Positions 23,679 through 34,172 of a stretch of DNA of 64,000 nucleotides are shown here, piece after piece (position 1 is the stretch's first letter; each line of letters begins with the position of its first letter). Made by a program: the position numbers and the translations under genes. A model generated the notes under the pieces. It did not search any database, was not told the DNA's origin, and saw only the letters and a program-made list of their open reading frames with translations. This DNA comes from Cristatella mucedo (lineage: Eukaryota; Bryozoa; Phylactolaemata; Cristatellidae), in NCBI GenBank assembly GCA_009760855.2, contig WPIO01000079.1:577001-641000 (forward strand). Direction: 5' to 3'.

Positions 23679-25471
23679 TACCGCGACTGTCATGAGCCCT
23701 TGCGTTCTGCTCTCCTTAATGAGAAATAAATCTCTATCCAGGCGCTGTACAACTCGCTGCGAGAAAATCAATAAGCAAAAGTTATTGACAAGCGAGGGCA
23801 TCGTGCTTGGACAAGTATGCAAAATCACACTAGTAAAATGCTTAGACAGTCATGCAGCAACAAGTTATTCAAGGCTGCTGCTGCTGCATAATAGTAAGCA
23901 CCTCTGATTCATAAAACATACGGAGCATGGGAAAAGGCAAGCAGCCCAAAGCACCAGGGAAAAGGAGAAAATACTAAGCTTTGTATTTGTTTGTGTCGCA
24001 GAAGCATTTTAGCGAACAAATGTGTCCTAAGCAGTAAATGAATTCATGCCGAGTTAATTTACGTGGCGACGGAAAGTGAAAGAAAGTTCAAGACTTTCAG
24101 TGAAACTTTGAGGTCCTTAATCAGCCAGGTTATGACTGCTGTTGAGATATCCGTCATTCGCACTTCCTGAATTATAAAGGCTAACAGTCGACTACATTAT
24201 AATCTTCGTTTGGTGCATACAATCCGGAATCATTTAACGCGAAGTCAGTTAAGCTCGAGGAGTAGTGCCCTAAGCGTGACGCTTGGCGGAGGTGCGCCCG
24301 AGGTCTAGACCGAGGTTCAAGGACAGAGAGCAAGGCGGACGCATTAAAAACAGACAGCATTCCACAAATCCGGCGGACACAGACGTTGGGCGTAGCTGGC
24401 GTGACTCGGACAGCTGATGCAACCGCAAGCAGTCGGCGAGGACGCAGCAAAGGTGCGCACGGTCGCGCCTTCGCTGTGCGAAGCTCACTCCAGGGGGAGG
24501 GGGCAAACGCATCCTTAGAATCCCGATCTCAGACAAGCTTAATGCACTGTCCAGACCTGCCATTGATTCCGCGAGTCATAGCGGCGCCAGTGAATCGAGA
24601 GGCTCGCTGGCTGCTGACAACACACCCCCGGCAGCTTGTTCGAGTCAGCCGCAGCTTTTCCGAGCTACTGGATGGAGTCGCTTATCACCGTAAGAGAGCA
24701 CTACAAAACCAAGTGCATTATACGGCTGCTCCGCTTGCCAGACATATTTATTTCACCCCTAGCATTCACGGCTATTGTTCCGCAACCAATAGCCATGGGA
24801 CATTTTTGCGAGTGACGTAGAGAAAATGGAGAGGAAGCTAGTAGACCGGATGCATAAAATAGCGGCCAGTGAACGAGAAGCGTCGTTATATCAGCACGTG
24901 AGAAGGCGTCTCCGCTAAGTTTCTCGATCGATGACGTGCAGAAAAGAATTGCCTTTTTCGCCGACAGTCTTTCAAACGATACTGCTCATGTATTTAGCTG
25001 CGACGCAGCGAGCGACGCTGCCGTCGCGACGCGCGCATCGCCCCGAGCGACCGCGCTCGGCCGTCGGACTGCCGGCCGTCGGACAGCCGCCCACGGATTA
25101 CGGCACTCAGCGCGATAAGGAGCCACCCGTAGGGAGAGGCGACTCGCAAACAAGGCCTCCGCTTAGCTTTAGTTTATGTTTACTTTGGACCCCGCTCGGA
25201 GGCTACAATCGGAGCAGACGACGAGCGGCCTCGTCGCCGCGGATTGCTCAAGTCCTCGCTTCTGGCGCCGCGGCCTCGGCGGTGGCGCTCTGTGGACGCT
25301 CGCGGGCTCCGCGGCGGCGGCGATCAGAGGCCGCGCTCGCATTCACTGCGGCAAAGCTCGCCGCGGTGACGCCAGCATGCCCTCGAACCTAGCGCGATGC
25401 CGCGCTTCGGCTGGGCTGAGCTCGAGGCCGCCGCACGTGACGTCAGCATGCGCTCGGTCAAAGAGGGGCGG
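23679..25471. other. Unassigned; GC rises toward the peroxidase gene
   Basis: Composition becomes CpG-rich from about 24900. Long frames on the plus strand (24931-25392, 25176-25670) overlap each other and the peroxidase 3' end and look like by-products of high GC. No polyadenylation signal is evident within 300 bp of the peroxidase stop. Confidence 0.4.
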
Positions 25472-26668
25472 CTACTCGCAACGGCGCCGGCTCGAGGCCG
25501 CATGGTTCAACAGTGCCACTGTGGCGGCGCAGAGCACGGCCACCGAGCTGCCACGGGCCTCGCCCGAGCGGACGCCGCTCGCGGTCGTAGAGGCGGCAGT
25601 GACTGGCGTCGACGTCGTCGGGTCGGGCACGGGATCACTCAAGTCGCCGCTGTCGCCGCCGCCGCCATAGCCGCGCTCAATCAGCTTCGTCAGCGCATGC
25701 CCAGCCTCCAGGCGCCACAGTGTCGCGTTGCCGGCAAACTGCTCGGCGTCGCTTTCCGTAGATGAAGCTGGACACTCTCTGATGACCAAGCAGTTGGACT
25801 GGCCCGTGCCGTTGTCCACTACGGTGAAGTTCTTCACGATCGCCACGTCCGTGTTGATCATAATAAACGAAGGATTGTCCCTACGGCCCCACGTGTAGAC
25901 GATCTCCGCCTGCCCGGTACCGTTGAAGGTGGTGGCATTCTGGGTCCAGTTCATGTTCCTCAAGTCTCGGTAAAACCCGTTGCTAATTACGTCGGGCGCC
26001 CCCACCCACTGCCCGACGACTTTGCTCGGCCCGTCGCGGACGACGCCCAGCGTGTGGAACCCCATCAGCGCGGCCACCTCGCGCGCGCTGAAGCCGAGTT
26101 CGGCGAAGTACTTGAGAGCGGCGTCGGTGCCCCACCTTCTGTCGGGAAACTTTTCCATCTCGTTCGTGTACGGAGCGGTGTCGCAGTCCTCCCTGCCGTA
26201 CCGAAAGCGCACCGCATCCACCTCGGCGCCGCTGGAGACGCTGGCGCGCAACACGCCCACGTGGAACGCCACCTTGGCGGCGAGCGCCCACAGGTCGCCG
26301 CGAGTGATGTTGAATCCGTCTGCGCCGTTGGCCAGCGACTCGCGAACTCGTTCCAGCGCCGTCACCGACGCGTTCAGGCCGTTGTTGCTCGGGTCGTTCA
26401 CGTTGAGGCAGCCGACGCACCTGGCGCCGACGCACGCGTGGAAGGCTAGCCGGATGAAAGCGGCGACGAACTGCTTGTACCTACCCCCCGCAGGAGCAGT
26501 GGCCTCATTCTCGGGATTTACGATGACTGAGTGTATTTCGGTGGCTGCTTTTCTGACGTTGGCCGCCGTGAGCTCGTAGCCGAGCGAGGCGGACGGCGCG
26601 AGCGACGAGCACGCGACGAACAGAAGCAGCGCGCCTCCGACGAGCGGCGACGAGCGACGAACCGCCAT
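25472..26668 (-). CDS. Secreted haem peroxidase of the plant/fungal (ascorbate peroxidase-like) superfamily, copy 1
   Basis: Uninterrupted ORF of 398 codons. The ATG at 26668 is preferred: it has A at -3 and G at +4 and lies downstream of a TATA box (26717-26723), whereas the longer frame starts upstream of that box. Residues 8-31 form a signal peptide. The peroxidase domain spans about 31-330: distal Arg73, Phe76 and His77 in RLAFHAC, a catalytic-type Asn95, proximal His205 in MGFHTLG, and proximal Asp274 in INTDVAI. In the family the distal His is usually followed by Asp and the next loop has CDGC; here these are Ala78 and CVGC (Val85), so the distal calcium site should be missing. A short Ser/Thr linker (350-365) precedes a hydrophobic segment (373-390) and a basic end, suggesting a membrane anchor. 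Predicted to reduce peroxides outside the cell; the substrate is unknown. Confidence 0.85.
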   Translation of the reverse strand: MAVRRSSPLVGGALLLFVACSSLAPSASLGYELTAANVRKAATEIHSVIVNPENEATAPAGGRYKQFVAAFIRLAFHACVGARCVGCLNVNDPSNNGLNASVTALERVRESLANGADGFNITRGDLWALAAKVAFHVGVLRASVSSGAEVDAVRFRYGREDCDTAPYTNEMEKFPDRRWGTDAALKYFAELGFSAREVAALMGFHTLGVVRDGPSKVVGQWVGAPDVISNGFYRDLRNMNWTQNATTFNGTGQAEIVYTWGRRDNPSFIMINTDVAIVKNFTVVDNGTGQSNCLVIRECPASSTESDAEQFAGNATLWRLEAGHALTKLIERGYGGGGDSGDLSDPVPDPTTSTPVTAASTTASGVRSGEARGSSVAVLCAATVALLNHAASSRRRCE

Positions 26669-26714
26669 TCTCGGGTGCCAGCGATTGGTATACAGCAATC
26701 GAAGTCGTGCGGCC

Positions 26715-26724
26715 GCATTTATAG
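26715..26724 (-). promoter_or_regulatory. TATA box of peroxidase copy 1
   Basis: On the minus strand this reads CTATAAATGC, about 50 bases upstream of the preferred start codon. Peroxidase copy 2 has a similar element at a similar place. Confidence 0.6.
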
Positions 26725-27039
26725 GCAGCGCCTCCTTCGAGCACACCCTTCAGCTCTTCACCGCCGAGTCTGACTGATCACGTGGCTGTCAGCTCCAAGC
26801 TCCGATTGGCGTTAGCGGTGCGGGGTCAACCTTTGACCGACGTAGGTGTCCCGCTGGTCTTTATCAACGTCGCGCGCGAGAGCGCGGGAGCTTTTCAGAA
26901 TGGCTCGCTGTGCACTCTCAAGCTCGCAAACCCGCGGCCCAAACCGTGACAGCCACGAGTGACGTCTCGTCGGGCGACAAAAAAGGCTAATGAATACACG
27001 ATCCCTAACGCAGTGCAGCACAATTTGTTTTCTTGGGCA

Positions 27040-27174
27040 GTAAAGTATTTTCTCTAAGCTCTTTCGTGCTTAGGACGTAGCGAAACTGGCCGAAATTGTC
27101 CAAAAACCTTGCTTCTGTGACTAGGACAGTGACCAACTTAACTTGAAATCAATCCATTTCCTATAAGAAAAAGT
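27040..27174 (+). repeat. Left copy of 134-bp direct repeat flanking the gypsy remnant
   Basis: Begins AAGTATTTTCTCTAAGC and differs from the right copy (30502-30635) at only a handful of positions. It has no clear TG...CA ends, so it may be a partial LTR or a flanking duplication. Confidence 0.7.
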
Positions 27175-27179
27175 GTCGC

Positions 27180-27356
27180 ATGATGTCTATCGACCAATTG
27201 CACACATCGCCGTATCACCCGCAGACTGGTGGGCTAGTAGAGCGCTTGAATGGCACGCTTGTAGAGGTGCTTTCCATGTTTGCCAGCAGCAGCCAGCGTG
27301 ATTGGGACTTGTACATACCGTACGTGCTGTTTGCCTATCGGGCCCTGAGCCCGTAG
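27180..27356 (+). pseudogene. Ty3/gypsy integrase core fragment, misplaced upstream of gag
   Basis: The 58-residue translation contains HTSPYHPQTGGLVERLNGTL and WDLYIPYVLFAYR, the C-terminal part of a retroviral-type integrase core (including the Glu of the DDE triad). A stop at 27354-27356 ends the frame; weak similarity continues in another frame to about 27420. In intact elements this lies near the 3' end, after RNase H, so its place before gag shows rearrangement or a tandem neighbour. Confidence 0.75.
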
Positions 27357-27478
27357 CTACACCACATGAGTATCTTGCTGCTGCCACATGGCGGGCAGGT
27401 TGCGCCAGCACTCCCACAGTCAGACCACAGACGCCGATAACCAGTCAACTGCCACTGCTGGGTGTCGGCCAGGGCCAA

Positions 27479-28459
27479 ATGAGTGATGGCGGGGAGCCAC
27501 CGTGCATCCCGTACACTCCAGACCCAGTAGTCCCGTTAAAGGGCTTTAGCGATGATGGGACCGAATCGTTCATGGACTGGTACAAGCGATTCGGTGTACT
27601 TGCGAGGGGCTGCGGATGGACTAGTGATATCCAGCGGGATAAACTAGGCATGTTTTTCGAGGGCAGGGAGACAAGGGTGTTCCTCAGAGCGACGGAGTCG
27701 CTGGGTAGCTACTACACCCTCGAGCAGCTGGTAGAAGCCCTGAGAGCAGTTTTTGAACGGAGTGGGTGGCAGGAGGCTGCTAGAATGCGCTTGTGTTCCA
27801 TGCAACAATTGTCGCAGCAAAGTGTGTACGAATTTTATGGATGCATCTTGAAGGAATCAGGAATGGCGTACCCTGCTATGGCCGCTGCCGACCTCGACGG
27901 GGTAATGCTTTCGATTTTTGTGCGTGGCTTAAACCCACGCATTGGCGAGCATGTGTTTCGCCATGGGTGTCGCGACTTGAATGAAGCTCTGAGATACGCC
28001 GAACGTTGCGAAGAGCTGGAGAGGCAGACACAGGTTAGCGGGTGGGGCAGCAGGCCCATGGTAGGGCAATCCAGTGGCATGGGCCTTCGTGGAACAGGTG
28101 CCACTATGGTAAGCCCTAGTGAGCGATTCTTGGCATCCCAGTTTGAGCGCTTTTGTGACATAGAAGCTAGACTCAAATCAAGAGAAGTTTCGACCAGTCC
28201 TAGGGGCGGTCGTGGTGGGCGACCGGACGATTTTTATACCCACGATAGACTGCCGATTTGTCGACGATGCAAGCAGCCTGGCCATATAGAACGGCAGTGC
28301 AGGCGAGAGCAGGCCCAGATGCGCAGCGGACCTGCCGCAGGGCTTCCACGTGTTGCTCCCCGCCTTCGAGCAATAACCCATGCTGGGGCTGCAGGTGTCC
28401 TGCAGGGTGGAGAAAAACCCAGTTCAGACGGAGCGCGAGCTAACCGAGAGCCCCCCTAG
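27479..28459 (+). CDS. Ty3/gypsy Gag polyprotein with CCHC zinc knuckle
   Basis: A 326-residue ORF from an ATG at 27479. The frame is open further upstream, but that part belongs to the integrase remnant. Residues about 20-190 form a retrotransposon Gag capsid-type domain (FMDWYKRFGVLARG, LEQLVEALRAVF). The zinc knuckle CRRCKQPGHIERQC (C-x2-C-x4-H-x4-C) is at about residues 258-271 and should bind the element RNA. The ORF appears intact. The Pol frame follows after 13 bases in the +1 frame, with no overlap. It packages element RNA in cytoplasmic particles in functional relatives. Confidence 0.8.
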   Translation: MSDGGEPPCIPYTPDPVVPLKGFSDDGTESFMDWYKRFGVLARGCGWTSDIQRDKLGMFFEGRETRVFLRATESLGSYYTLEQLVEALRAVFERSGWQEAARMRLCSMQQLSQQSVYEFYGCILKESGMAYPAMAAADLDGVMLSIFVRGLNPRIGEHVFRHGCRDLNEALRYAERCEELERQTQVSGWGSRPMVGQSSGMGLRGTGATMVSPSERFLASQFERFCDIEARLKSREVSTSPRGGRGGRPDDFYTHDRLPICRRCKQPGHIERQCRREQAQMRSGPAAGLPRVAPRLRAITHAGAAGVLQGGEKPSSDGARANREPP

Positions 28460-28472
28460 CCCACAGGTTTGA

Positions 28473-29905
28473 CTAGCACGGGTGCCGCAGGTCGGGAAGG
28501 CCCTAGGCTCTCGAGAGGGCATCCTAATAACGGCGGTGGACCTGCAGGTAGATGGCCATGATGTGACTGGACTTCTAGACTCCGGGGCCGAAATCTCGTT
28601 AGTTGATGCTAAGTATGCTACAGCCTGGGGCTTGAAGTTGAATAAGTTCACCATGAAGGCCGTCGGGGTGACCGGGGCACCACTGGATATCATAGGCACA
28701 GCCAGTGTCCTTATCACTATAGCGAAGTTGGTAAGGAGGCACGTGGTGCATGTAGCCGAGGGTAGTTCATTTCCAGTGCTACTAGGGACCGACTTTCTTA
28801 GGAAACTTCCCCCTCTAACTCTGGACTACGAGCAGGGTGTAGCGACTATTGGGACCCATACAATAAACTTACGGAGCAACCGCTCCTATGACCCACCTGA
28901 GATGGATGTATGTGTGCCAGAGGACCTAAATATTGCACCTAGGTGCGAGCAGTTGGTCAGATGTCCTGTGACGACTGCAGTAGAGGTTGAATGGCTGTTC
29001 GAGCCCAACGAAGGGAGGCTGGCAGGGCTGGGTCTGGCTGCAGCTAGGGCCATAGTCGTATCGCGGGGCTGGGTCCCAGTGCGGCTCATTAATACTGGCC
29101 ACCACCCAGTCCGACTCAAGCTGGGCACTCACATTGGTAGACTGCTTCCAGTTGAGTCCAGAGTGGATGTACAAAACAGGCCAACCACTGAAGTCTGTGG
29201 CGTTAGGGAAGTGGCATCGGACGAGTTCCAGCTCGACCTTTCAGGAACTAGCTTGAAACCACAGGAGCAGCAGCAGCTGCGAGATCTCCTGATTGATTAT
29301 CGGGATGTTTTCTCAAGTGGGAGCTTAGACCTCGGCCTGCTAGAACAAGGGCAGCACCAAATAGACACCGGGAGTTCGAGGCCTATTCGGGCCAGGCCCT
29401 ACCCTGTACCTCAGGCACTGCGATCCGAAGTAGACAACCAGGTACGCGACATGCTCGAAGCCGGCGTGATCGAAGAGTCGTGTAGCCCATGGAGCTCGCC
29501 GGTAGTGCTAGTCAAGAAGAAGGACGGTGCCTACAGGTTCTGTGTTGATTATAGGCGGCTTAACTCGGTAACGGTCAAGGACAGCTACCCATTACCTCGG
29601 CCAGACGAGGTTTGTCAATTGTTAGGGGGTGCACGATATTTCAGCACTCTTGACCTCGCCTCAGGGTACTGGCAGATAGCGATGCACCCTGAGGACAAGG
29701 CAAAGACTGCCTTCGTGACTTACAATGGGCAGTACCAGTTTAAAAAGATGAGCTTTGGGCTGTGCAGTGCACCAGGTACGTTTCAGTGAGCCATGAACTT
29801 CGTCCTAGCGGGTCTTCAATGGACGACTTGCTTAATTTATATAGACGACATATTGGTCTTTTCGAGGAGCCTTGAGGAACATATCTATGTGGAGCCTCTG
29901 TGGTA
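28473..29905 (+). pseudogene. Ty3/gypsy Pol: protease and reverse transcriptase, truncated
   Basis: The frame is open from 28473, with no ATG at its start. The aspartic protease active site reads LLDSGAEISLV at about 28570-28600. RT blocks follow: SPVVLVKKKDGAYRFCVDYR near 29500, LDLASGYWQIAMH near 29655, and FGLCSAPGTFQ ending at a TGA (29787-29789) where relatives carry an arginine. The same frame continues past the stop with the catalytic YIDD (29838-29849) to about 29882, then similarity ends. RNase H and the rest of integrase are absent here. The element cannot be autonomous. Confidence 0.85.
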
Positions 29906-30501
29906 GTTAGATGATATGTCCGTAGAGTGGATGGTTGCAGACGCGAGGATGCGTCTTCCCCCGGATGGTGACATATGTACCCTAGAGTAGGCGGACCCAC
30001 TGACATTCGATATGTCGGGCTGGGCGTCGCCTTGCCCCGGATGGGTAAAGCCTGGGGGTCAGCTCCCAGAGTTCCGAGGACGGAAACTGTGTACAACGTG
30101 CTCGCTCTCTTTCGATGGAAGCTCTCGACGGTGTTGGACGTCCGCTCCGTCTACCACAGAGTACTCAGCTAGCCGGGTCTTGGACGGCGTACGCTTGTAC
30201 TGGTGAGACGGAGTCCTGCGACGGTGCGACTGTGGAAGCCGACTGAGCACTAACACATTTGTTCGCGCTTGCGGCGTCATCCCGCGCCCCTGTAGTTTAC
30301 CTTGTATAGGACCTTCCTCCGTAGGCTTGTTTAGTGTCCTCCTTTGTATAGCGCATGCGTGTGTTTTATATAAAGTGTTGTGTACCCGACCGATCGCTCG
30401 TGAACCACTGTTACCGGAGGGCCCGGCGTAACGACCCAGAACGGACATAGATAGTAGCGAGCCATAGTGGGAGTTAGCAGCTGGCCCCTTGAATTCGGTT
30501 A
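29883..30501 (+). other. Non-coding 3' part of the gypsy remnant, possible LTR-derived sequence
   Basis: Contains a TATATAAAG element near 30370, consistent with a retrotransposon promoter region, but no partner LTR is present upstream of gag, so LTR identity is unproven. Confidence 0.35.
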
Positions 30502-30635
30502 CAAAGTATTTTCTCTAAGCTCTTTCGTGCTTAGGACGTAGCGAAACTGGCCGAAATTGTCCAAAAACCTTGCTTCTGTGACCAGGACAGTGACCAACCT
30601 AAGTTGAAATCAATCCATTTCCTATGAGAAAAAGA
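30502..30635 (+). repeat. Right copy of 134-bp direct repeat
   Basis: Near-identical partner of 27040-27174, in the same orientation. Together they bracket 3.3 kb containing all gypsy-derived sequence. Confidence 0.7.
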
Positions 30636-31069
30636 TCACATTTGCGTCTTATCCACATTTGTGAAGATGCAGCAGTAAATGAATGAGAATTTCAATGTTT
30701 TGATTCCAAAGTCTGATGAAGATGACCTATGTCAGAGGGGTTTAGAAATGATATTGTGTTCAAGATTCTCAGCGATTCTGAATTAATCATGTATTCAAAC
30801 AAGCCCATGCGTAGCATTGCCCCATCTCGCTTTCTTTATGCCGTCCTCGGTAACGTCGTTTAAAGTTGAGTGCATCGTAGTTTAACAATTTGCTTCTCCC
30901 CACCACCACCACCCTCTCCCCGAGTAAGTTCCACGTGTTCTAGTTGAATGCTTTAACATGAGCATCACGACATGGGCTTTGAGGAAATTTCTGCATCCCA
31001 TTTTGGCATTCGGTACTTTGTGAGCTGAACGACCACACATTCGGCTCATAGTTTCCAGATTTGCGGCTT
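30636..31069. other. Unassigned spacer
   Basis: No gene or repeat is recognised; a short CCACCACCACC run lies near 30900. Confidence 0.35.
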
Positions 31070-31378
31070 GACAGAAAGCCGCAGTGAGCGTCCACGATTC
31101 TTACAAAACGACAACTACTCTCCTGCTGCCGACTATGGCTCATCCTTTTCAGCGGTCCTGAGCTGCTACTTCCATGCTACTCACTACCTCGACTGCTCTC
31201 CTTACTCAGCCATGCTTCTCACTTTCTCTTTGCTGCGTGAGATGAAGTTTGTTGGCTACCGAATGCGTACCGGAAGCCACCTAGGCTGGGCGTAAGCTAT
31301 AAGAAACTCTCCTGCGTAACATTCACATAGTCTTTGTGGATTTGTGGAGTTACAGACGGAGATACATTACATTACATT
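31070..31378 (+). mobile_element. LINE-B 3' end fragment
   Basis: The frame 31068-31295 matches the LINE-B C-terminus, and the segment ends ACAGACGGAGATACATTACATTACATT, showing the family's ACATT-type terminal repeat. Confidence 0.75.
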
Positions 31379-31861
31379 GGCGAATTCGTCTCAGGCCACC
31401 GAACGTCACATGCTATCGTCGGCGAACTCTATGATGTTCACTTATCTGCAGTCCCACGAGGAAACCAGTTTTGACCCTTGCCCTTTGCTTTGACCCTTGC
31501 CTCCAGCTTCCGTATTAAGATATGCCGGAACTACTGTGTAGCTTCTGACTCGTTGTCTAGAGCCGCGACCACACCACTGCTCGCTGAGACTGTCTGCTGC
31601 AGCCGATAGGTGCCTTAGCGATACGCACACTCGTACGCTGTTCTTCTCAGCAGACAGAGAGCTCGGTCAGCTGTGCTACCCAGTCCATTTCGAGGCGACG
31701 CACCTTGAAGACCCGGCTGTGATTTCGTAAGCTGAAAAAACTAGGAAACTTGGTGAGCATGCTCTAGAGGCCCATCGGAAATTACACCATTTCGAACAAG
31801 CACTGGAGGCCAATCAGGAATGACACCATTTTGAAGTCTCCCATGATCTCCACGCCACGGT
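31379..31861. other. Unassigned spacer
   Basis: No supported gene. Short frames lack motifs. Confidence 0.35.
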
Positions 31862-32035
31862 CGCCATACCAGCCTGGCTTGGTCCAGAGATGAGCTGCCA
31901 CCGCTGTATTCCACGGTGACGAGCGGCCGACTGGTGGTGGGTTCGAGCCCTGCAGCATGCGTACAGCGTTTGGATAGAGATTAGGTTCGTTTATTGCGCT
32001 ACCTATCTGATTATCTGAATTATATATCGTGTGTG
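31862..32035 (+). mobile_element. Degenerate SINE related to SINE-A
   Basis: A B-box-like GGTTCGAGCCC near 31938 is followed by a tail resembling the LINE-A/SINE-A tail (GGATAGAGATTAGGTTCG, then TTGCGCTACC). The A box is unclear. Confidence 0.45.
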
Positions 32036-32622
32036 TAGCTGTGGGTCTTAATAAATAGCAAACGAATTTCGAGAATATTTGGAACTACACAGATTTCGGC
32101 AATGCTATATTATTCATTTACGAGCAGACGTTAACTATAACAGGAAATGTCCGTCGTCTGCGACTCAGGAACGCTGTGCTCCGAGAATATGTAGCTATAC
32201 TTCCAGACAATCAGCAGTATCTTGCCTCTAACATAGTGCTCTTGAAAGAGCATCAAGTGAAGCATTCGGAGAGCTTTATTTTTTACTCCAGGTACGAAGC
32301 TGCACAGCATTGACGTCCACGGATGGTGAGCTGTCTATGAATAGGCGAACTTCACTCGGGCTACGGCTGGTTCCTCTATCCACCTCATATCCACCGGCCA
32401 CGTTAGTACGCTTCTTTAGCTTGTTTGACAACAAGATAGACAAAATCAGGGAGTCCTCCCCTAGGGTGGCTGCAACCCCCTTGGAATGGTGGACGGCCAT
32501 TTCCCACCCCCTCGATATTCCCGGATACTCCAACCCTCCCCCCACCCCCGGAACATTTCCCCTGGACATTCCCCCTGGGTTAGGACATTTCCCCCCTGTG
32601 GTAGGACATACCCCCTGGGCTA

Positions 32623-32718
32623 TGGTGTTTAGGGTTTAGGGTTTAAGGTTTGGGGTTTAGGGTTTCGGGGTTAAGGGTTTAGGATTTAGGGTTTAGGTTT
32701 TAAGGTTTAGGGTTTACA
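32623..32718 (+). repeat. Degenerate TTTAGGG array inside the foldback-like element
   Basis: About a dozen units of TTTAGGG and variants (TTTAAGG, TTTGGGG, TTTCGGGG). Interstitial and imperfect. Confidence 0.8.
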
Positions 32719-33005
32719 TACCTATATACACTAATATGAGTTGTGCGGAGTACGGTGAATTTTTGCACCTTTTTATTGCTCATTTTTGTGAGTGATTTGA
32801 TTGGCCTATCAGTAGTTCATTGAGCAAAACATCAAAGTACAGTTTTTGTGATTATACCACTCAAATGGACTGTGTAGTGCAAGGCCAACCAGTGAATATG
32901 TCACACGGAGTAATGAAAGCGTAAAATTATACTGAGTTGGTTTTATTTGAACAGAGCGTGGACTGCATTTGATCAAGTGTATATCTATATATCTATATAC
33001 ATAAA

Positions 33006-33042
33006 TAATATATATATATATATATATATACATATATATACA
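33006..33042. repeat. (TA)n microsatellite
   Basis: Short AT dinucleotide run; surrounding Tyr/Ile-rich frames are artefacts. Confidence 0.9.
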
Positions 33043-33639
33043 TCTGTATTCTTAGTTTAACATTCATCAACATAAGGGAAAATGTCGTACCCCAGAAGGG
33101 AAAATGCCGAGAGAATGTCCTAGGGTCCACCAGGGGGGAAATGTCCCACATTCCCTGGAATCTTATCCCTCAATTCCAGGCAGCACCTCAATGTCTTTAT
33201 TCAAGGAGAGCTCACAGCACAATCAAAAAAAGATAAATAGTTTTCTGGACTCTATTCCCGCTGTCCTGCTTTTACAACGCATTGATCTGCTGCTGCCATC
33301 CATAACTAACATCATAAATGTCATGAGCCTCCGGTTTCATGCCGACACCTTTCCAGAAGGGTGTAGTCAGGCTCGTACTCAAGAAAGCAGCATTAGACCG
33401 AGATAAGTTGAGCAACTTCCGCCCAGGCTCCCTTCTGCCGTTCCTATCGAAGACAAGGGAATGAGTCGTGACAGACCAGCTGAACTCATATAATAAAACT
33501 CCAAACCTCACTAGTAAGTTTCAGTCTGGTTTTAGAGCTAATCATTCTATCGAGTCAGCATTGCTTGGGTGTATAACGGCCTATTTAGGATTGCTGACTT
33601 AGGTAGAGTATCTCTGCCTGTTTTACTCGATAAAAATAG

Positions 33640-34172
33640 TAATAATTATAATAATGCACTTGATAAAGCGCCCTCAGAGAACTCAATCTCTTACTAGGCG
33701 CTTCACATTTGCTGCAAAGGGAAGCACGATTGAATGGTGAGTAATACTATGCTTGATTATAATAATAATATATTAATAATAATAATACACTTGATAAAGC
33801 GCCCTTGTAGAACTCAATCTCTTTCTAGGCGCTTTATATTGGCTGCAAAGGGGAATGCATTGAATTGTGAGTAATATCATGCTTGATAAACAGCATGAGT
33901 AACATGGTTAGGGGTGACATGCACAGGGTCAGCATGCATATGTGGTTTGTGGCAGCATGCACAGTGTTAGCACGCATGAGCACACAAAAGACAAATCACA
34001 GGGACCCATTAAATGCCGTCCTAGATAGATGTGTTTGTAAGTTCTTTTTAAATGTGGTCAAGTCAGGGGATGTTCTGACGCAAGTTGGGATAAACATGAA
34101 AAACATTGATAAACATGAATAACATGGTTAGGGGTGACATGCACAGGGTCAGCATGCAAATGTGGTTAGTGG
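33640..34172 (-). mobile_element. Two or three nested LINE-A 3' tails
   Basis: One tail with ATT-type repeat occupies 33640-33755, a second longer one runs 33757-34085 into the C-terminal coding end, and 34100-34172 repeats part of the untranslated region (GGTTAGGGGTGACATGCACA). Confidence 0.7.

Larger units (their letters stand above)
32488..33152. mobile_element. Putative foldback/MITE-like element with subterminal repeats and TTTAGGG-like array
   Basis: The insert is flanked by 9-bp repeats CCTTGGAAT (32479-32487) and CCCTGGAAT (33153-33161). The left arm carries about 20-bp units starting GGACATT at 32564, 32583 and 32604. The right arm carries the inverse type (AGGGAAAATG, GGGGGGAAATGTCCC) at 33074-33148. 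There is no transposase ORF. The interior has a telomere-like array and a (TA)n run (33006-33042). The family is unknown to me. Confidence 0.55.
32399..33636 (+). mobile_element. LINE-A copy split by a 665-bp foldback-like insertion
   Basis: The left part (32399-32487) encodes the linker (NKIDKIRESSPRVA). The right part (33153-33636) continues with the same LINE-A order through SGFRANHSIESAL-type RT sequence, with stops. The two halves join cleanly once the insert is removed. Confidence 0.75.

Noticed and set aside
25980-26579. 199- and 131-codon ORFs antisense to peroxidase copy 1
   Set aside because: GC-rich shadow frames; the sense frame has the conserved haem-peroxidase motifs.
32623-32718. 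True telomere or chromosome end
   Set aside because: The array is short, degenerate, interstitial, and lies inside an insertion within a LINE.
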